This document shows positions 31,950 to 43,409 of a stretch of DNA of 64,000 nt, piece by piece (the stretch's first letter is position 1; each line of letters begins with the position of its first letter). This stretch comes from Pseudomonas sp. DTU_2021_1001937_2_SI_NGA_ILE_001 (lineage in GTDB: Bacteria > Pseudomonadota > Gammaproteobacteria > Pseudomonadales > Pseudomonadaceae): contig NZ_CP135971.1 of NCBI RefSeq assembly GCF_032463525.1, positions 5,396,501 through 5,460,500 on the forward strand, given 5' to 3'. The notes beneath the pieces are model-generated. The model worked only from the letters and a program-made list of their open reading frames with translations. It was not told the DNA's origin and did not search any database. Made by a program: the position numbers and the translations under genes.

Positions 31950-32052
31950 GCGAACCTCCGGTTTTTCAGCACATACAGACACCACCCTAGGGACTATTGC
32001 GCTTGAGGTCAAAGCCGCAGGCCGCAAAGCGCCTTTACCGAATCACCATCAA

Positions 32053-34038
32053 TCAGCCCTTGGGCCCGCGAATCAGGCTGCGCAGCACAAAGCGGTTGGG
32101 GTGGCAGGCTTCGGCGACGCTGCGTGGCAACGGCAAGGGTTCGTCGTCCAGCCAGGCCGCCAGCAGTTCGGCGGCCAGGGGCGTGGTGATCAGCCCCCGC
32201 GAGCCATGCCCACTGTTGACGTACAGGCCATCCAGCCAAGGGCAGGGCACCTGCGGAACCTGGCGGGCATCCCGGGCCAGCGCGGCATACGCCTGTGTGA
32301 ACGCGGCACGGCCGGCCAGTGGCCCGACGATGGGCAGGTAGTCCGGGCTGGTACAGCGCAGCGCCGCGCGGCCCTGCAGACGTTGCGGGTCGAGCTTGGC
32401 GGCGTCGAGGCGCTCGGCCAGGTCCGGGGAGATTTCCTGCAGCAGGTCCAGGTTGCCACGGTGCTCGGCGGCGGTGGGCGTCATGTCCAGGTTATGGAAA
32501 TCGAAGCTGGCCCCCAGGGTATGTTCGCCGTCGCGCGCCGGCGCCATGTAGCCTTCGGCGCAGACCACGGTGGCCAGCGCCTGGCTGCTGGTGCTGGCGG
32601 GCAGGCGGGTAATCTGCCCGCGAATCCGCTTGAGCGGCAACTCGGCGCTCTGTGCGAAACGCTGCACGTCGGCGGCGTTGGCCAGCACCACCACCGGCGC
32701 GCTGGCCAGCAGGCGCTCGCCGGCCCAGGCTTGCCACTGATCGTCGTGGCGGCGCAGTTCCAGCACTTCATGGTGCGTAAGCACCTGAATGTTCGGGTGT
32801 TCGGCTTGTTGTTGGCACAGCGCCGGTGGATGCACCCAGCCGCCCTCGGGGTAGTAGAGCCCGCCGCAGGGCAGGCCGACCCCGGCCAGGTGCTCGGCGG
32901 CGTCACGCGTCACCGGGTGCAGCAGCTCGGCGGAAAAGGCCGTGGCCAGCTGTGCCTGACGCTGTTGCTCCTTGGCGTCGAAGGCCAGTTGCAGCACACC
33001 ACAGTCGCTCCAGGCGCTGCCGCGTTGCAGGTTTTCCAGCAGGCGCCGGGTATGCCCGAAGCCGCTGAGGATCATTTGCGACAGTGCCGTACCGTGCGCC
33101 GAGAGTTTGAGGTACAGCACGCCTTGGGGATTGCCGGAGGCCTCGCTGGCCAGCGCCTCGTGGCGTTCCAGCAAGCTGACCTGCCAGCCGCGCTGGGCCA
33201 GGCTGCGCGCCGTGCAGCTACCGGCCAGGCCAGCGCCGATCACCAGGGCCCGACGCTCGGCGGACAGCACAGCCGGGCGGGCGAACCAGGGCTTGGCAGG
33301 CGAAGCCTGGGAGGCCTCGGCAGGCAGGCCGTTGAATACGCCGCGCATCACTTCCCACTTTTTGCCGATGCCCGGTATGCGGCGCATGCCGAAACCGGCG
33401 GCGATCAGCGCGCGGCGCACCCAGCCGGTGCTGGTGAAGGTGCCCAGGGTCGCGCCGGGGGCCGAGAGCCGGGCCAGCTCGGCGAACAGTCGGTCGTTCC
33501 ACATGTCGGGGTTCTTGGCCGGCGCGAAGCCATCGAGGAACCAGGCGTCGACCTGCGCATCCAGCTGCGGCAGCATCTCCAGTGCATCGCCGATCAGCAG
33601 GGTCAGGGTCACCCGACCGTCGTCGAAGACCAGGCGCTGAAAACCGGGGTGAATGGCTACGTACTGTTTGAGCAACGCAGTGGAAAAGGCGGCCAGCTCC
33701 GGCCACAGGCGCAGCGCCCGCGCCAGGTCGTCGCGCTGCAGCGGGTATTTTTCGACGCTGACGAAGTGCAGCCGGGCATCGGCGGGCGCGCATTTTTCGA
33801 ACAGCTGCCAGGCGCAGAAGAAATTCATCCCGGTGCCGAAGCCGGTCTCGCCGATCACCAGCCGCCCGCCTGCCGGCAGCGCGGCGAAGCGCACGGCCAG
33901 GTCATTCTGGGTAAGAAATACATGGCGGGTTTCTTCCAGCCCCAGTTCGGTGGCGAAGTACACGTCGTCAAAGTCGCTGGAGTGCGGGTTGCCCTGTTCG
34001 TCCCAGGTGATGGAGGCATGTTGCAGCGGGTTGGTCAT
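32053..34038 (-). CDS. mnmC: Bifunctional tRNA mnm5s2U biosynthesis protein MnmC
   Basis: MnmC completes 5-methylaminomethyl-2-thiouridine at the wobble position of certain tRNAs. The 661-residue protein has both modules: an N-terminal SAM methyltransferase (GETGFGTGMNFFCAW near residue 63, and DAWFLDGFAPAKNPDMW near residue 166) and a C-terminal FAD oxidoreductase (VIGAGLAGSCTARSLAQRGW near residue 265, GGWVHPPALC near residue 400, YVNSGHGSRGLITTPLAAEL near the end). Length and order are standard. It is divergent from pap. Confidence 0.96.
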   Translation of the reverse strand: MTNPLQHASITWDEQGNPHSSDFDDVYFATELGLEETRHVFLTQNDLAVRFAALPAGGRLVIGETGFGTGMNFFCAWQLFEKCAPADARLHFVSVEKYPLQRDDLARALRLWPELAAFSTALLKQYVAIHPGFQRLVFDDGRVTLTLLIGDALEMLPQLDAQVDAWFLDGFAPAKNPDMWNDRLFAELARLSAPGATLGTFTSTGWVRRALIAAGFGMRRIPGIGKKWEVMRGVFNGLPAEASQASPAKPWFARPAVLSAERRALVIGAGLAGSCTARSLAQRGWQVSLLERHEALASEASGNPQGVLYLKLSAHGTALSQMILSGFGHTRRLLENLQRGSAWSDCGVLQLAFDAKEQQRQAQLATAFSAELLHPVTRDAAEHLAGVGLPCGGLYYPEGGWVHPPALCQQQAEHPNIQVLTHHEVLELRRHDDQWQAWAGERLLASAPVVVLANAADVQRFAQSAELPLKRIRGQITRLPASTSSQALATVVCAEGYMAPARDGEHTLGASFDFHNLDMTPTAAEHRGNLDLLQEISPDLAERLDAAKLDPQRLQGRAALRCTSPDYLPIVGPLAGRAAFTQAYAALARDARQVPQVPCPWLDGLYVNSGHGSRGLITTPLAAELLAAWLDDEPLPLPRSVAEACHPNRFVLRSLIRGPKG

Positions 34039-34156
34039 GGCAGGCTCGGCGGTGAAGAGGGCGGCATTTTAACCCTGTGCGCCGGTGATGCGCATTGACC
34101 CATCCGGTCAAGTAATGGTCTTAATGGGCAAGGTGCTATCAATCAGGGAGATTCCG

Positions 34157-35656
34157 ATGTTCGAATCCGCCGAAATCGGCCATGCCATCGACAAGCAGAC
34201 CTACGACGACCAGGTGCCGGCGTTGCGCGAGGCGCTGCTCGATGCCCAGTACGAACTGCACGAGCAGGCCCGGCGACCGGTCATCGTGCTGATCAATGGT
34301 ATCGAAGGGGCCGGCAAGGGCGAGACCGTCAAGCTGCTCAACGAGTGGATGGACCCGCGGTTGATCGAGGTGCGCACCTTCGACCAGAAGACCGACGAAG
34401 AACTCGACCACCCGCCGATGTGGCGCTATTGGCGGCAATTGCCGGCCAAGGGGCGCATGGGTATTTTCTTCGGCAACTGGTACAGCCAGATGCTGCAGGA
34501 CCGGGTGCACGGGCTGCTCAAGGACGCCGAGCTGGACCAGGCGATCAGCGCCGCCGAGCGCCTGGAGAAGATGCTCAGCGACGAGGGCGCGCTGATTTTC
34601 AAGTTCTGGTTCCACCTGTCGCGCAAACAGATGAAACAGCGCCTCAAGAGCCTGCGCGACGACCCCTTGCACAGCTGGCGGATCAGCCCGCTGGACTGGC
34701 AGCAATCCAAGACCTACGACAAGTTCGTGCGCTTCGGTGAGCGTGTGCTGCGGCGTAGCAGCCGTGAATATGCCCCTTGGCACGTGATCGAGGGCGCCGA
34801 CGCCAACTACCGCAGCCTGACCGTCGGGCGCCTGCTGCTCGAAGGTCTGCAGGCGGCGTTGCAGGCCCCGCCGGTGGAACCCCAGGGCCTGGCTGTAGGG
34901 CCGCGCGGCACCCATGACGACGAATTGACCCTGCTCGACAGCCTCGACCTCAGCCAGCAACTGGACAAGGACGATTACGAGCATCAGCTGATCACCGAAC
35001 AGGCACGGCTGTCGCGCAACATGCGTGACAAGCACATGAAACGCCATGCCCTGGTGGCGGTGTTCGAAGGCAACGACGCAGCCGGCAAGGGCGGTGCGAT
35101 CCGCCGCGTGGCGGCCGCGCTGGACCCGCGCCAGTACCACATCGTGCCGATCGCCGCACCCACCCAGGACGAACTGGCGCAGCCTTACCTGTGGCGCTTC
35201 TGGCGGCAGATCCCGGCGCGCGGCAAGTTCACCATTTTCGACCGCTCCTGGTATGGCCGGGTGCTGGTGGAGCGGGTCGAGGGCTTTTGCAGTGACACCG
35301 ACTGGCTGCGCGCCTATGGCGAGATCAACGACTTCGAGGAGCAACTGACCAATGCCGGTGTGGTGGTGGTCAAGTTCTGGCTGGCCATCGATGAACAGAC
35401 CCAGCTGGAACGCTTCCAGGCTCGGGAGAAGATTCCGTTCAAGCGCTACAAGATCACCGAGGACGACTGGCGCAACCGCAAGAAGTGGCCACAGTACCGG
35501 CACGCAGTGGGCGACATGGTCGACCGCACCAGCACCTCGATCGCACCCTGGACCCTGGTGGAGGCCAACGACAAGCGCTGGGCGCGGGTGAAGGTGCTGC
35601 GCACCCTCAACGAGGCACTGGAAGCGGCCTTCGCCCGCGATCGCAAGAAGAAATGA
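34157..35656 (+). CDS. pap: Polyphosphate:AMP phosphotransferase
   Basis: This class II PPK2-family enzyme phosphorylates AMP to ADP with polyphosphate, linking polyphosphate turnover to adenylate balance. The 499-residue protein is two tandem PPK2 domains, each with a Walker A-like loop: NGIEGAGKGETVK near residue 50 and GNDAAGKGGAIRR near residue 305. Each is followed by lid-type RQ(L/I)PA(K/R)G motifs, and the second has the DRSWYGRVLVERVEG signature. The ATG at 34157 follows GGGAG and replaces an upstream frame opening at 34085. It ends directly against the convergent chrA gene (adjacent stop codons). Confidence 0.95.
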   Translation: MFESAEIGHAIDKQTYDDQVPALREALLDAQYELHEQARRPVIVLINGIEGAGKGETVKLLNEWMDPRLIEVRTFDQKTDEELDHPPMWRYWRQLPAKGRMGIFFGNWYSQMLQDRVHGLLKDAELDQAISAAERLEKMLSDEGALIFKFWFHLSRKQMKQRLKSLRDDPLHSWRISPLDWQQSKTYDKFVRFGERVLRRSSREYAPWHVIEGADANYRSLTVGRLLLEGLQAALQAPPVEPQGLAVGPRGTHDDELTLLDSLDLSQQLDKDDYEHQLITEQARLSRNMRDKHMKRHALVAVFEGNDAAGKGGAIRRVAAALDPRQYHIVPIAAPTQDELAQPYLWRFWRQIPARGKFTIFDRSWYGRVLVERVEGFCSDTDWLRAYGEINDFEEQLTNAGVVVVKFWLAIDEQTQLERFQAREKIPFKRYKITEDDWRNRKKWPQYRHAVGDMVDRTSTSIAPWTLVEANDKRWARVKVLRTLNEALEAAFARDRKKK

Positions 35657-36850
35657 TCAGCCGCCCCACAGGCCGGCCAGTGCGCCAGCCACCACCACCA
35701 GCCAGGGCGGCAGGCGCAGCCAGGTCAGCGCCAGCAGGGCGGCGAGGCCAAGCAGCAGGTCGCGGCTACCGCTGATTGCACCGCCGGCCAGCGGTGCAAT
35801 CAGGGCCGCCAGCAACAGGCCGACCACGGCGGCATTCACCGCTGTCAGGGCCGCGCGCAGCGCCGGCAATGCGCTCAGCCGTGACCAGAACGGCAGGGCG
35901 CCGGCCACCAGCAGAAAAGACGTCGCGAAAATCGCCAGCAAGGCCAGGGCGGCACCGCTCCAGGGGGCCAGCCCGGTATTCAGCGAGGCGCCCAGAAACG
36001 CAGCAAAGGTGAACAGTGGGCCGGGCACCGCCTGCGCCGCGGCATAGCCGGCGAAGAACACCGGCTCGCCGACCCAGCCGTTGACCACTACCTCGCTGTG
36101 CAGCAAGGGCAGCACCACATGGCCACCGCCGAACACCAGCGCGCCAGACCGGTAGAAGGCGTCCAGCAACGCCAGCCCGGTCCCGGGAAACGCCCCATGC
36201 AATAGCGGCAGGCCGAGCAGCAGTGCGACGAACAGCAGCAACCAGGCCACGCCGGCACGTCGACCCACCGGTACGGGTAGTGGGTCTGCGGCACTGGCAG
36301 TGGCAGGGCGAAACAGCAGCAGACCCAGCAGGCCGGCAACCAGCAGGACCGCCATCTGCGCGCCGGGCCAGGTCAGCCACAGCGTCAGGCCGCAGGCGGC
36401 GAGCATCAGCGCCAGTGCCGCCGGGCCGCGACAGTGCAGGCGGGCCATGGCGTACACCGCCTGAGCGATCACCGCCAGCGCCACCACTTGCAGGCCGTGC
36501 AACGCACTGTCGGGCAAGCCCTGTGAATGAGCGATGCCCAGTGCCAGCAGAGTCAGCAACAGGGCCGAAGGCAGTGTAAAACCTGCCCAGGCCGCCAATG
36601 CGCCCAGGTAACCACCGCGCGACAAGCCCAAGGCCATGCCCACCTGACTGCTGGCCGGGCCGGGCAGGAACTGGCACAGCGCGACCAGGTCGGCATAACT
36701 GCGCTCGCTCAGCCACTGCCGACGCACCACGAAGGCTTCGCGAAAATAACCCAGATGCGCCGCCGGCCCCCCGAAGCTGGTCAGCCCCAGGCGCAGGAAA
36801 ACCAGGAAGATGGCGGCACCGTTACGCAGCTGGCTGAGAGCAGGGGACAT
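35657..36850 (-). CDS. chrA: Chromate efflux transporter ChrA (CHR family)
   Basis: A 397-residue long-chain CHR transporter that expels chromate (and possibly related oxyanions). Both halves of the duplicated fold carry their motif: FLRLGLTSFGGPAAHLGYFR near residue 18 and FYRSGALVFGGGHVVLPLL near residue 237. Further conserved segments are LCQFLPGPASSQ and AAQAVPGPLFTFAAFLG. About ten to twelve membrane segments are present. No chrB regulator lies beside it. Substrate assignment follows family annotation; some CHR members may transport sulfate. Confidence 0.92.
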   Translation of the reverse strand: MSPALSQLRNGAAIFLVFLRLGLTSFGGPAAHLGYFREAFVVRRQWLSERSYADLVALCQFLPGPASSQVGMALGLSRGGYLGALAAWAGFTLPSALLLTLLALGIAHSQGLPDSALHGLQVVALAVIAQAVYAMARLHCRGPAALALMLAACGLTLWLTWPGAQMAVLLVAGLLGLLLFRPATASAADPLPVPVGRRAGVAWLLLFVALLLGLPLLHGAFPGTGLALLDAFYRSGALVFGGGHVVLPLLHSEVVVNGWVGEPVFFAGYAAAQAVPGPLFTFAAFLGASLNTGLAPWSGAALALLAIFATSFLLVAGALPFWSRLSALPALRAALTAVNAAVVGLLLAALIAPLAGGAISGSRDLLLGLAALLALTWLRLPPWLVVVAGALAGLWGG

Positions 36851-36932
36851 GGCGAACTACTGTGAGATGAGGGCGAGCGGATGTGCTTGCGAAGGCCGCG
36901 TCACGTTACAGCAGATGCACAGACTTTGCTGG

Positions 36933-36963
36933 CCTCTTCGCGAGCAGGCTCGCGCCCACAGGC
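36933..36963. repeat. REP-like palindrome
   Basis: The sequence ctcttcgcgagcaggctcgc followed by gcccacagg forms a short palindrome typical of a second REP type in Pseudomonas. It lies in the 120-bp gap between chrA and the L,D-transpeptidase gene. Confidence 0.65.
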
Positions 36964-36970
36964 GACTCGT

Positions 36971-37684
36971 TCAGCCATCGCTGGCGCTGAGCAATCCGGC
37001 GACCTGGCGTGGCTGGCAATTGATATACAACGACGACTGCAACCAGCGCTTGTCCGGGTAGAACGAAAACATGAACTGCCCGCCCTTGAGGCTGTCCACC
37101 ACCATGCGGGCGACCTCCGGGCGTACCGCCGGGCAGCCCTGGCTGCGACCGATGCGGCCCTGGGTCTGGATCCAGGCAGGGTTCACGTAGTCGGCCGGGT
37201 GAATGACGATGGCGCGCTGGCGTGCCTGGTCGTTGAAGCCCGGCTCAAGGCCATCCATGCGCAGGGAGTAGCCATGCTTGCCGGTATAGCTTTCTTCGGT
37301 TCGGAACAGACCGATGCTCGACTGATGGCTGCCTTCGAGGTTGGAGAAGCGCGTGGCGAAGTTGTCGCCGGATTGCTGGCCGTGGGCGACCAGGTCGTTG
37401 AGCAGCAGGCGTTTGCTCTTCAGGTCGAAGATCCACAGGCGGCGTTCGCTGGAGGCCAGCGAGAAGTCGATGATCGCCAGGCGTTCGGCGGGTGCGGCGC
37501 CATTGTTGATGGCACAACGCATGGCCGCCAGGGCGTAAGCCAGCACCTGGCGCTCCAGGCCCGGGGCCTGGCTGCCCAGCTTTTGCAGCAGCGGGTCGCT
37601 GGTCGGTCGGGCGGCGAACGCGGCCTGGGCGGGCAGCGCCAGGCAAGCGAGGGCGAGGCAGATCCCCCGGATCGTCTTGAGCAT
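36971..37684 (-). CDS. Murein L,D-transpeptidase catalytic domain family protein
   Basis: A 237-residue secreted protein with a signal peptide (IRGICLALACLALPAQAAFA) and the YkuD-like catalytic features of this subfamily: IVIHPADYV near residue 160 and RSQGCPAVRP near residue 185, with the presumed nucleophile Cys in QGCP. Members act in periplasmic peptidoglycan cross-linking or are uncharacterised. The ATG at 37684 directly precedes the signal sequence; an upstream extension without a ribosome site was dropped. It is divergent from a second L,D-transpeptidase gene with a 165-bp shared region. Confidence 0.88.
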   Translation of the reverse strand: MLKTIRGICLALACLALPAQAAFAARPTSDPLLQKLGSQAPGLERQVLAYALAAMRCAINNGAAPAERLAIIDFSLASSERRLWIFDLKSKRLLLNDLVAHGQQSGDNFATRFSNLEGSHQSSIGLFRTEESYTGKHGYSLRMDGLEPGFNDQARQRAIVIHPADYVNPAWIQTQGRIGRSQGCPAVRPEVARMVVDSLKGGQFMFSFYPDKRWLQSSLYINCQPRQVAGLLSASDG

Positions 37685-37849
37685 GATCAGGTCTCGATGA
37701 CAGCAGCCAGCCCCTGCGAGCGGCATGCAGGTGTGTCGGGCACCATTTCGCAGGCGCGGAAAATTCGCGATTCTAACAGCCCGTTCTTCGGGGCCTGCGG
37801 GCCAATCCGACGGGCTGCGCTACGTTCGTCGTAAACAGGGAGTGGTGCG

Positions 37850-39469
37850 TTGGAATTTTCGAACCTTTTGAAGGTCGCTGCGCTGGTCCTGGTGGCACCC
37901 TGCGCCGTGGCGCAGCAGGCTTTTCCCGTGCCCACGCCGGTGGCACAGATTCTCAGCGGCCCGGCACTCGACTGCCTGACCCCACCGCTCCCGACGGGCG
38001 AGGGCGAGCGGCAGTGGCTCGACGCCTTGTATGCGCCAGGCGGCTACCAACCGCTGTGGAACCGTAGCAGCCTTCAGGCTCTGGTCGGCCAACTCGATGC
38101 GTTGGCCGATGACGGGCTCGAACCGCAGGTCTATCACCTCGATGCCCTGCGCCATCTGGCTGCTCAACCGGAGTCTGCCGAGCGCGCCCAGGCCTGCCAG
38201 GACGTGCTGGCCTCCACGGCCTACCTGCAGGCACTGCATGACCTCAACGGTGGGCGTCTGGCGCAGGCCCGGGTCGAGCCGCTGTGGCAGCCGGACGACA
38301 TGCCCCCGGCAGCGGACTTCAACGCCATGCTGGGCATGGCCCTGGCAGAGGTGGCCCGGCCGGAGCGCGCTTTCGAGCAGGCGCGACCCAGCCTGGCGCG
38401 CTATCGCGACCTGCGCCAGCGCTATGCCGCGCTGCGTCGCGAGCCGTTGCCACAATGGCTGGCGATACCCGACGGCCCGTTGCTGCGCCCCGGTGCGGTG
38501 GACGAGCGAGTAGCCCTGCTCGAACAGCGCCTGCAGGTCCAGGGGGATCTGTCCCAGGGTGTGTTGGCGCCTACACCCTTGCCGTCGACGGTGTACGGCA
38601 CGGCGCTGGTCGAGGCGGTCAAGCTGTTCCAGCGCAACCACCTGCTCAAGCCCGATGGCGTGGTCGGCCCTGGCACCCTGGCCGAGCTGAACCGCACGGC
38701 CGATGAACGCATGGACCAGATCCGTATCAACCTGGAGCGCCTGCGTTGGCTGGCCCATGAGATCCAGCCGACCAGTGTGCTGATCGATATCGCTGGGGCC
38801 GAGGTGTTCTTCTTGCGTGACAATCGCGTGGCCTGGCAGGCGCGCACTCAGGTGGGCCGTCCCAGCCGCGCCACGCCGCTGTTGCGCTCGCACATCACCC
38901 ACCTGACCCTGAACCCGACCTGGACCATTCCGCCGACCATCCTGCGTGAAGACAAGCTGCCCGAGTTGAGCCGCGACGCGGCCGGCTACCTGGCGGCCAA
39001 TCGCATGCGCGTGATCGACTACGAGGGCAATGAGGTCGACCCGCACAGCGTCGACTGGCAACGCCCGGGTCGGGTACTGGTACGCCAGGACGCGGGTCCC
39101 GGCAGCGCCTTGGGGCGGGTGGTGGTGCGCTTCCCCAATCCGTTCTCGGTGTACCTGCACGACACCCCGAGCCAGCGCCTGTTCGACAACCTGCCGCGGC
39201 TGTTCAGCTCGGGCTGCGTGCGCATCGAGCGTGTCAGCGAGCTGGTCGACCAGCTGCTGGCCGAAGCCTCGCCGAGCGAGCGCGAGCGTGTTGCCGAGCT
39301 GTGGAACAGCGGTGAAACCAAGCGCGTGAACCTGCCCCGGCCGATTCCGATCGTGATGGCCTACTGGACGGTACAGATGGGCGGCGATGGACAATTGCAG
39401 TTCCGCCCGGACATCTATGGGCATGACGCGCGCCTGCTCAAGGCGCTGAATCAGGCCAATCGCATCTGA
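37850..39469 (+). CDS. L,D-transpeptidase (YcbB/LdtD-type)
   Basis: A 539-residue periplasmic enzyme with a signal peptide ending near ALA/CAVAQ. It has a YcbB-type scaffold domain, a peptidoglycan-binding domain (AVKLFQRNHLLKPDGVVGPGTLAELN near residues 258-284) and a YkuD catalytic domain with HITHLTLNPTWTIPPTI near residue 348 and the catalytic FSSGCVRIER near residue 455. It makes 3-3 cross-links or lipoprotein attachments in murein. The start is a TTG at 37850 after AGGGAG; no better start is available. Confidence 0.92.
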   Translation: MEFSNLLKVAALVLVAPCAVAQQAFPVPTPVAQILSGPALDCLTPPLPTGEGERQWLDALYAPGGYQPLWNRSSLQALVGQLDALADDGLEPQVYHLDALRHLAAQPESAERAQACQDVLASTAYLQALHDLNGGRLAQARVEPLWQPDDMPPAADFNAMLGMALAEVARPERAFEQARPSLARYRDLRQRYAALRREPLPQWLAIPDGPLLRPGAVDERVALLEQRLQVQGDLSQGVLAPTPLPSTVYGTALVEAVKLFQRNHLLKPDGVVGPGTLAELNRTADERMDQIRINLERLRWLAHEIQPTSVLIDIAGAEVFFLRDNRVAWQARTQVGRPSRATPLLRSHITHLTLNPTWTIPPTILREDKLPELSRDAAGYLAANRMRVIDYEGNEVDPHSVDWQRPGRVLVRQDAGPGSALGRVVVRFPNPFSVYLHDTPSQRLFDNLPRLFSSGCVRIERVSELVDQLLAEASPSERERVAELWNSGETKRVNLPRPIPIVMAYWTVQMGGDGQLQFRPDIYGHDARLLKALNQANRI

Positions 39470-39482
39470 GTGGCCGTTGGTT

Positions 39483-39887
39483 TCAGTGGCGGGGCGGCAG
39501 GGTCGGTTGTCGGGCGATCCACAGGCTTACCAGTAACGCGCAGACCGGCAGCAGGATCCGTACCCAGGGCAGGCTGATGAACCAGCAGGACACGCCGATG
39601 CTGATCCACATCAGGCCAATGGCATAGACCTTGGCTTTGAGGGGTATGCCCCGACCCTCCAGATAATCGCGGATCCACGGGCCGAGGCGCGGGTGTCCCA
39701 CCAGCCAGGCATAAAAGCGCGGCGAGCTGCGTGCAAAGCAGGCCGCCGCCAAAAGCAGGAATGGAGTCGTGGGCAGCACCGGCAGGAAGATGCCGATGAT
39801 GCCCAAGGCCACGCTCAGCCAGCCGACGCCCAGCAACAGGTAGCGCAGCCACCCGCGAGCGCGGGGGCGCGGTGCAGGGGCGGTCAA
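39483..39887 (-). CDS. YbaN family inner-membrane protein (DUF454)
   Basis: The 134-residue protein has the DUF454 signature GWLSVALGIIGIFLPVLPTTPFLLLAAACFARSSPR near residues 22-57, with the core PVLPTTPF, and two C-terminal hydrophobic segments. Its TTG start overlaps the region of the upstream yecA stop (TGAGTTG), so it is probably translated by reinitiation. Function is unknown. Confidence 0.87.
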   Translation of the reverse strand: MTAPAPRPRARGWLRYLLLGVGWLSVALGIIGIFLPVLPTTPFLLLAAACFARSSPRFYAWLVGHPRLGPWIRDYLEGRGIPLKAKVYAIGLMWISIGVSCWFISLPWVRILLPVCALLVSLWIARQPTLPPRH

Positions 39888-39888
39888 C

Positions 39889-40476
39889 TCAGTGGTGGCG
39901 GGGCTTGAGGATCGCCGGCTTCTCGTCAGGAGCCTGGCAAAGCAGGAACAGCGCGGTAAGGGCTTCGGGAATCTGCACGATCATGTCGTCCATCAGGTTG
40001 GCGTCCTGGGCGATGTCGGCGAATTCAGGCTGTTCGTCGAACAGGCCGGAACCTACCATGATCGGCAGGAGCATTTCGCTGACTTCTTCCTCGGCGCTTT
40101 CGAACCAGGCGTTTTCACGCAGGAACACGCCTTCCATGAAACCGATGCACCAGCCGCGCAGGTCGGAGTCGTCCGGGTCGTCGCCCAGGTCCAGGTCGCA
40201 TGGCAGCTCGAACTCTTCGTCAGAGGCCAGCTGGCGGGCGATGTGCGCTTGCAGCAGGACCAGGGTGGTTTCGATTTCTTCGCGTTGCGCGTCACTGGAA
40301 TAGTGTGGCGGCTCGGAGAACAGGGCGTCGATCCATTCGCGCTCGGGTACCGGCTCCGAGCAGATCGACAAGGCGGTCAGGTAGCCATGGGCGGCCACGT
40401 AGTCCAGTGCTTCTTCATGCAGATCATCTGCATCGAGGAAGACTTGCAGGCGGGTAAGTTGCTCAGCGAAGGACAT
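39889..40476 (-). CDS. YecA/UPF0149 family protein
   Basis: A 195-residue acidic protein of the YecA/YgfB (UPF0149) superfamily. The motifs are LDADDLHEEALDYVAAHGYLTAL near residue 14, LRGWCIGFMEGVFL near residue 105 and DLMDDMI-like helices at the C-terminus. It lacks the SEC-C zinc tail found in some YecA proteins. The ATG at 40476 precedes the conserved domain; upstream frame was dropped. It is first in a two-gene unit with the DUF454 gene and divergent from recQ. Function is not established. Confidence 0.85.
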   Translation of the reverse strand: MSFAEQLTRLQVFLDADDLHEEALDYVAAHGYLTALSICSEPVPEREWIDALFSEPPHYSSDAQREEIETTLVLLQAHIARQLASDEEFELPCDLDLGDDPDDSDLRGWCIGFMEGVFLRENAWFESAEEEVSEMLLPIMVGSGLFDEQPEFADIAQDANLMDDMIVQIPEALTALFLLCQAPDEKPAILKPRHH

Positions 40477-40679
40477 GGACGGACTACCTTGGAAATAAAC
40501 GATGCTGAATTCTAGGCCCTGAGCGTTCCAGACGCCAGCCGCGCGGCATGGCCGAGGCCGATTGGCGCATTGCTGTCGGGAACGACCCTTGACCGGGGAG
40601 GCTCGGGTATACTGCCGCGTTTTCCGGCTGCGTGGTTCCACTCACGCAGCCCGCTGTGGCAGTACGAACCGGGGTTTTT

Positions 40680-42809
<2,130 letters not shown>

Positions 42810-42890
42810 GGCGGCGTCACGCACCTTGCATCGTCGCCATCAGGTTCCTGCATCGCTGCTATCAAGAACCGTTTCAAACAAGAGCTTGTT

Positions 42891-43328
42891 ATGTCATTGA
42901 CTGATGAACACCGCTTCGGGATGCAACTGGGTCAGCTGACCCGGGGCTGGCGTGCCGAACTGGATCGCCGCCTGGCCGGCCTGGGATTGTCCCAGGCGCG
43001 CTGGCTGGTGCTGCTGCACCTGGCCCGCTTCACGACCGAGGCGCCCACCCAGCGCGAACTGGCGCAGAGCCTTGGTGTTGAAGGGCCAACCCTCGCGCGC
43101 TTGCTCGACAGCCTGGAGAGCCAGGGGCTGGTGCGCCGCCAGGCGGTACTGGAAGACCGCCGGGCCAAGAAAATCGTGCTCTGCGAAAGCGCCGAACCCT
43201 TGATCCAGCAGATCGAAGCCATTGCCAGCACCTTGCGCGCCGAGCTGCTCGCTGGGATCGACGAGGCGGAACTGCAGGTGGCCATGCGGGTGCACGCACG
43301 CATACTGGCGAACCTGGAAAGAACCTGA
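42891..43328 (+). CDS. MarR family transcriptional regulator
   Basis: A 145-residue winged-helix repressor/activator. The DNA-binding helix region reads PTQRELAQSLGVEGPTLARLLDSLE near residues 52-76, followed by the wing LEDRRAKKIVLCESAE. The N- and C-terminal dimerisation helices are normal. It lies 81 bp after recQ and 81 bp before the fimV-like gene, all on one strand. No palindromic operator was recognised upstream, and the ligand and targets are unknown. Confidence 0.9.
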   Translation: MSLTDEHRFGMQLGQLTRGWRAELDRRLAGLGLSQARWLVLLHLARFTTEAPTQRELAQSLGVEGPTLARLLDSLESQGLVRRQAVLEDRRAKKIVLCESAEPLIQQIEAIASTLRAELLAGIDEAELQVAMRVHARILANLERT

Positions 43329-43409
43329 GGCATGGCCCCAGGTTCTCACGCATACTGTCGTTTCATTACCGGGTGTGGAAAGCCAGGAACGGTTTTCTTA
43401 AGGGGTCGC

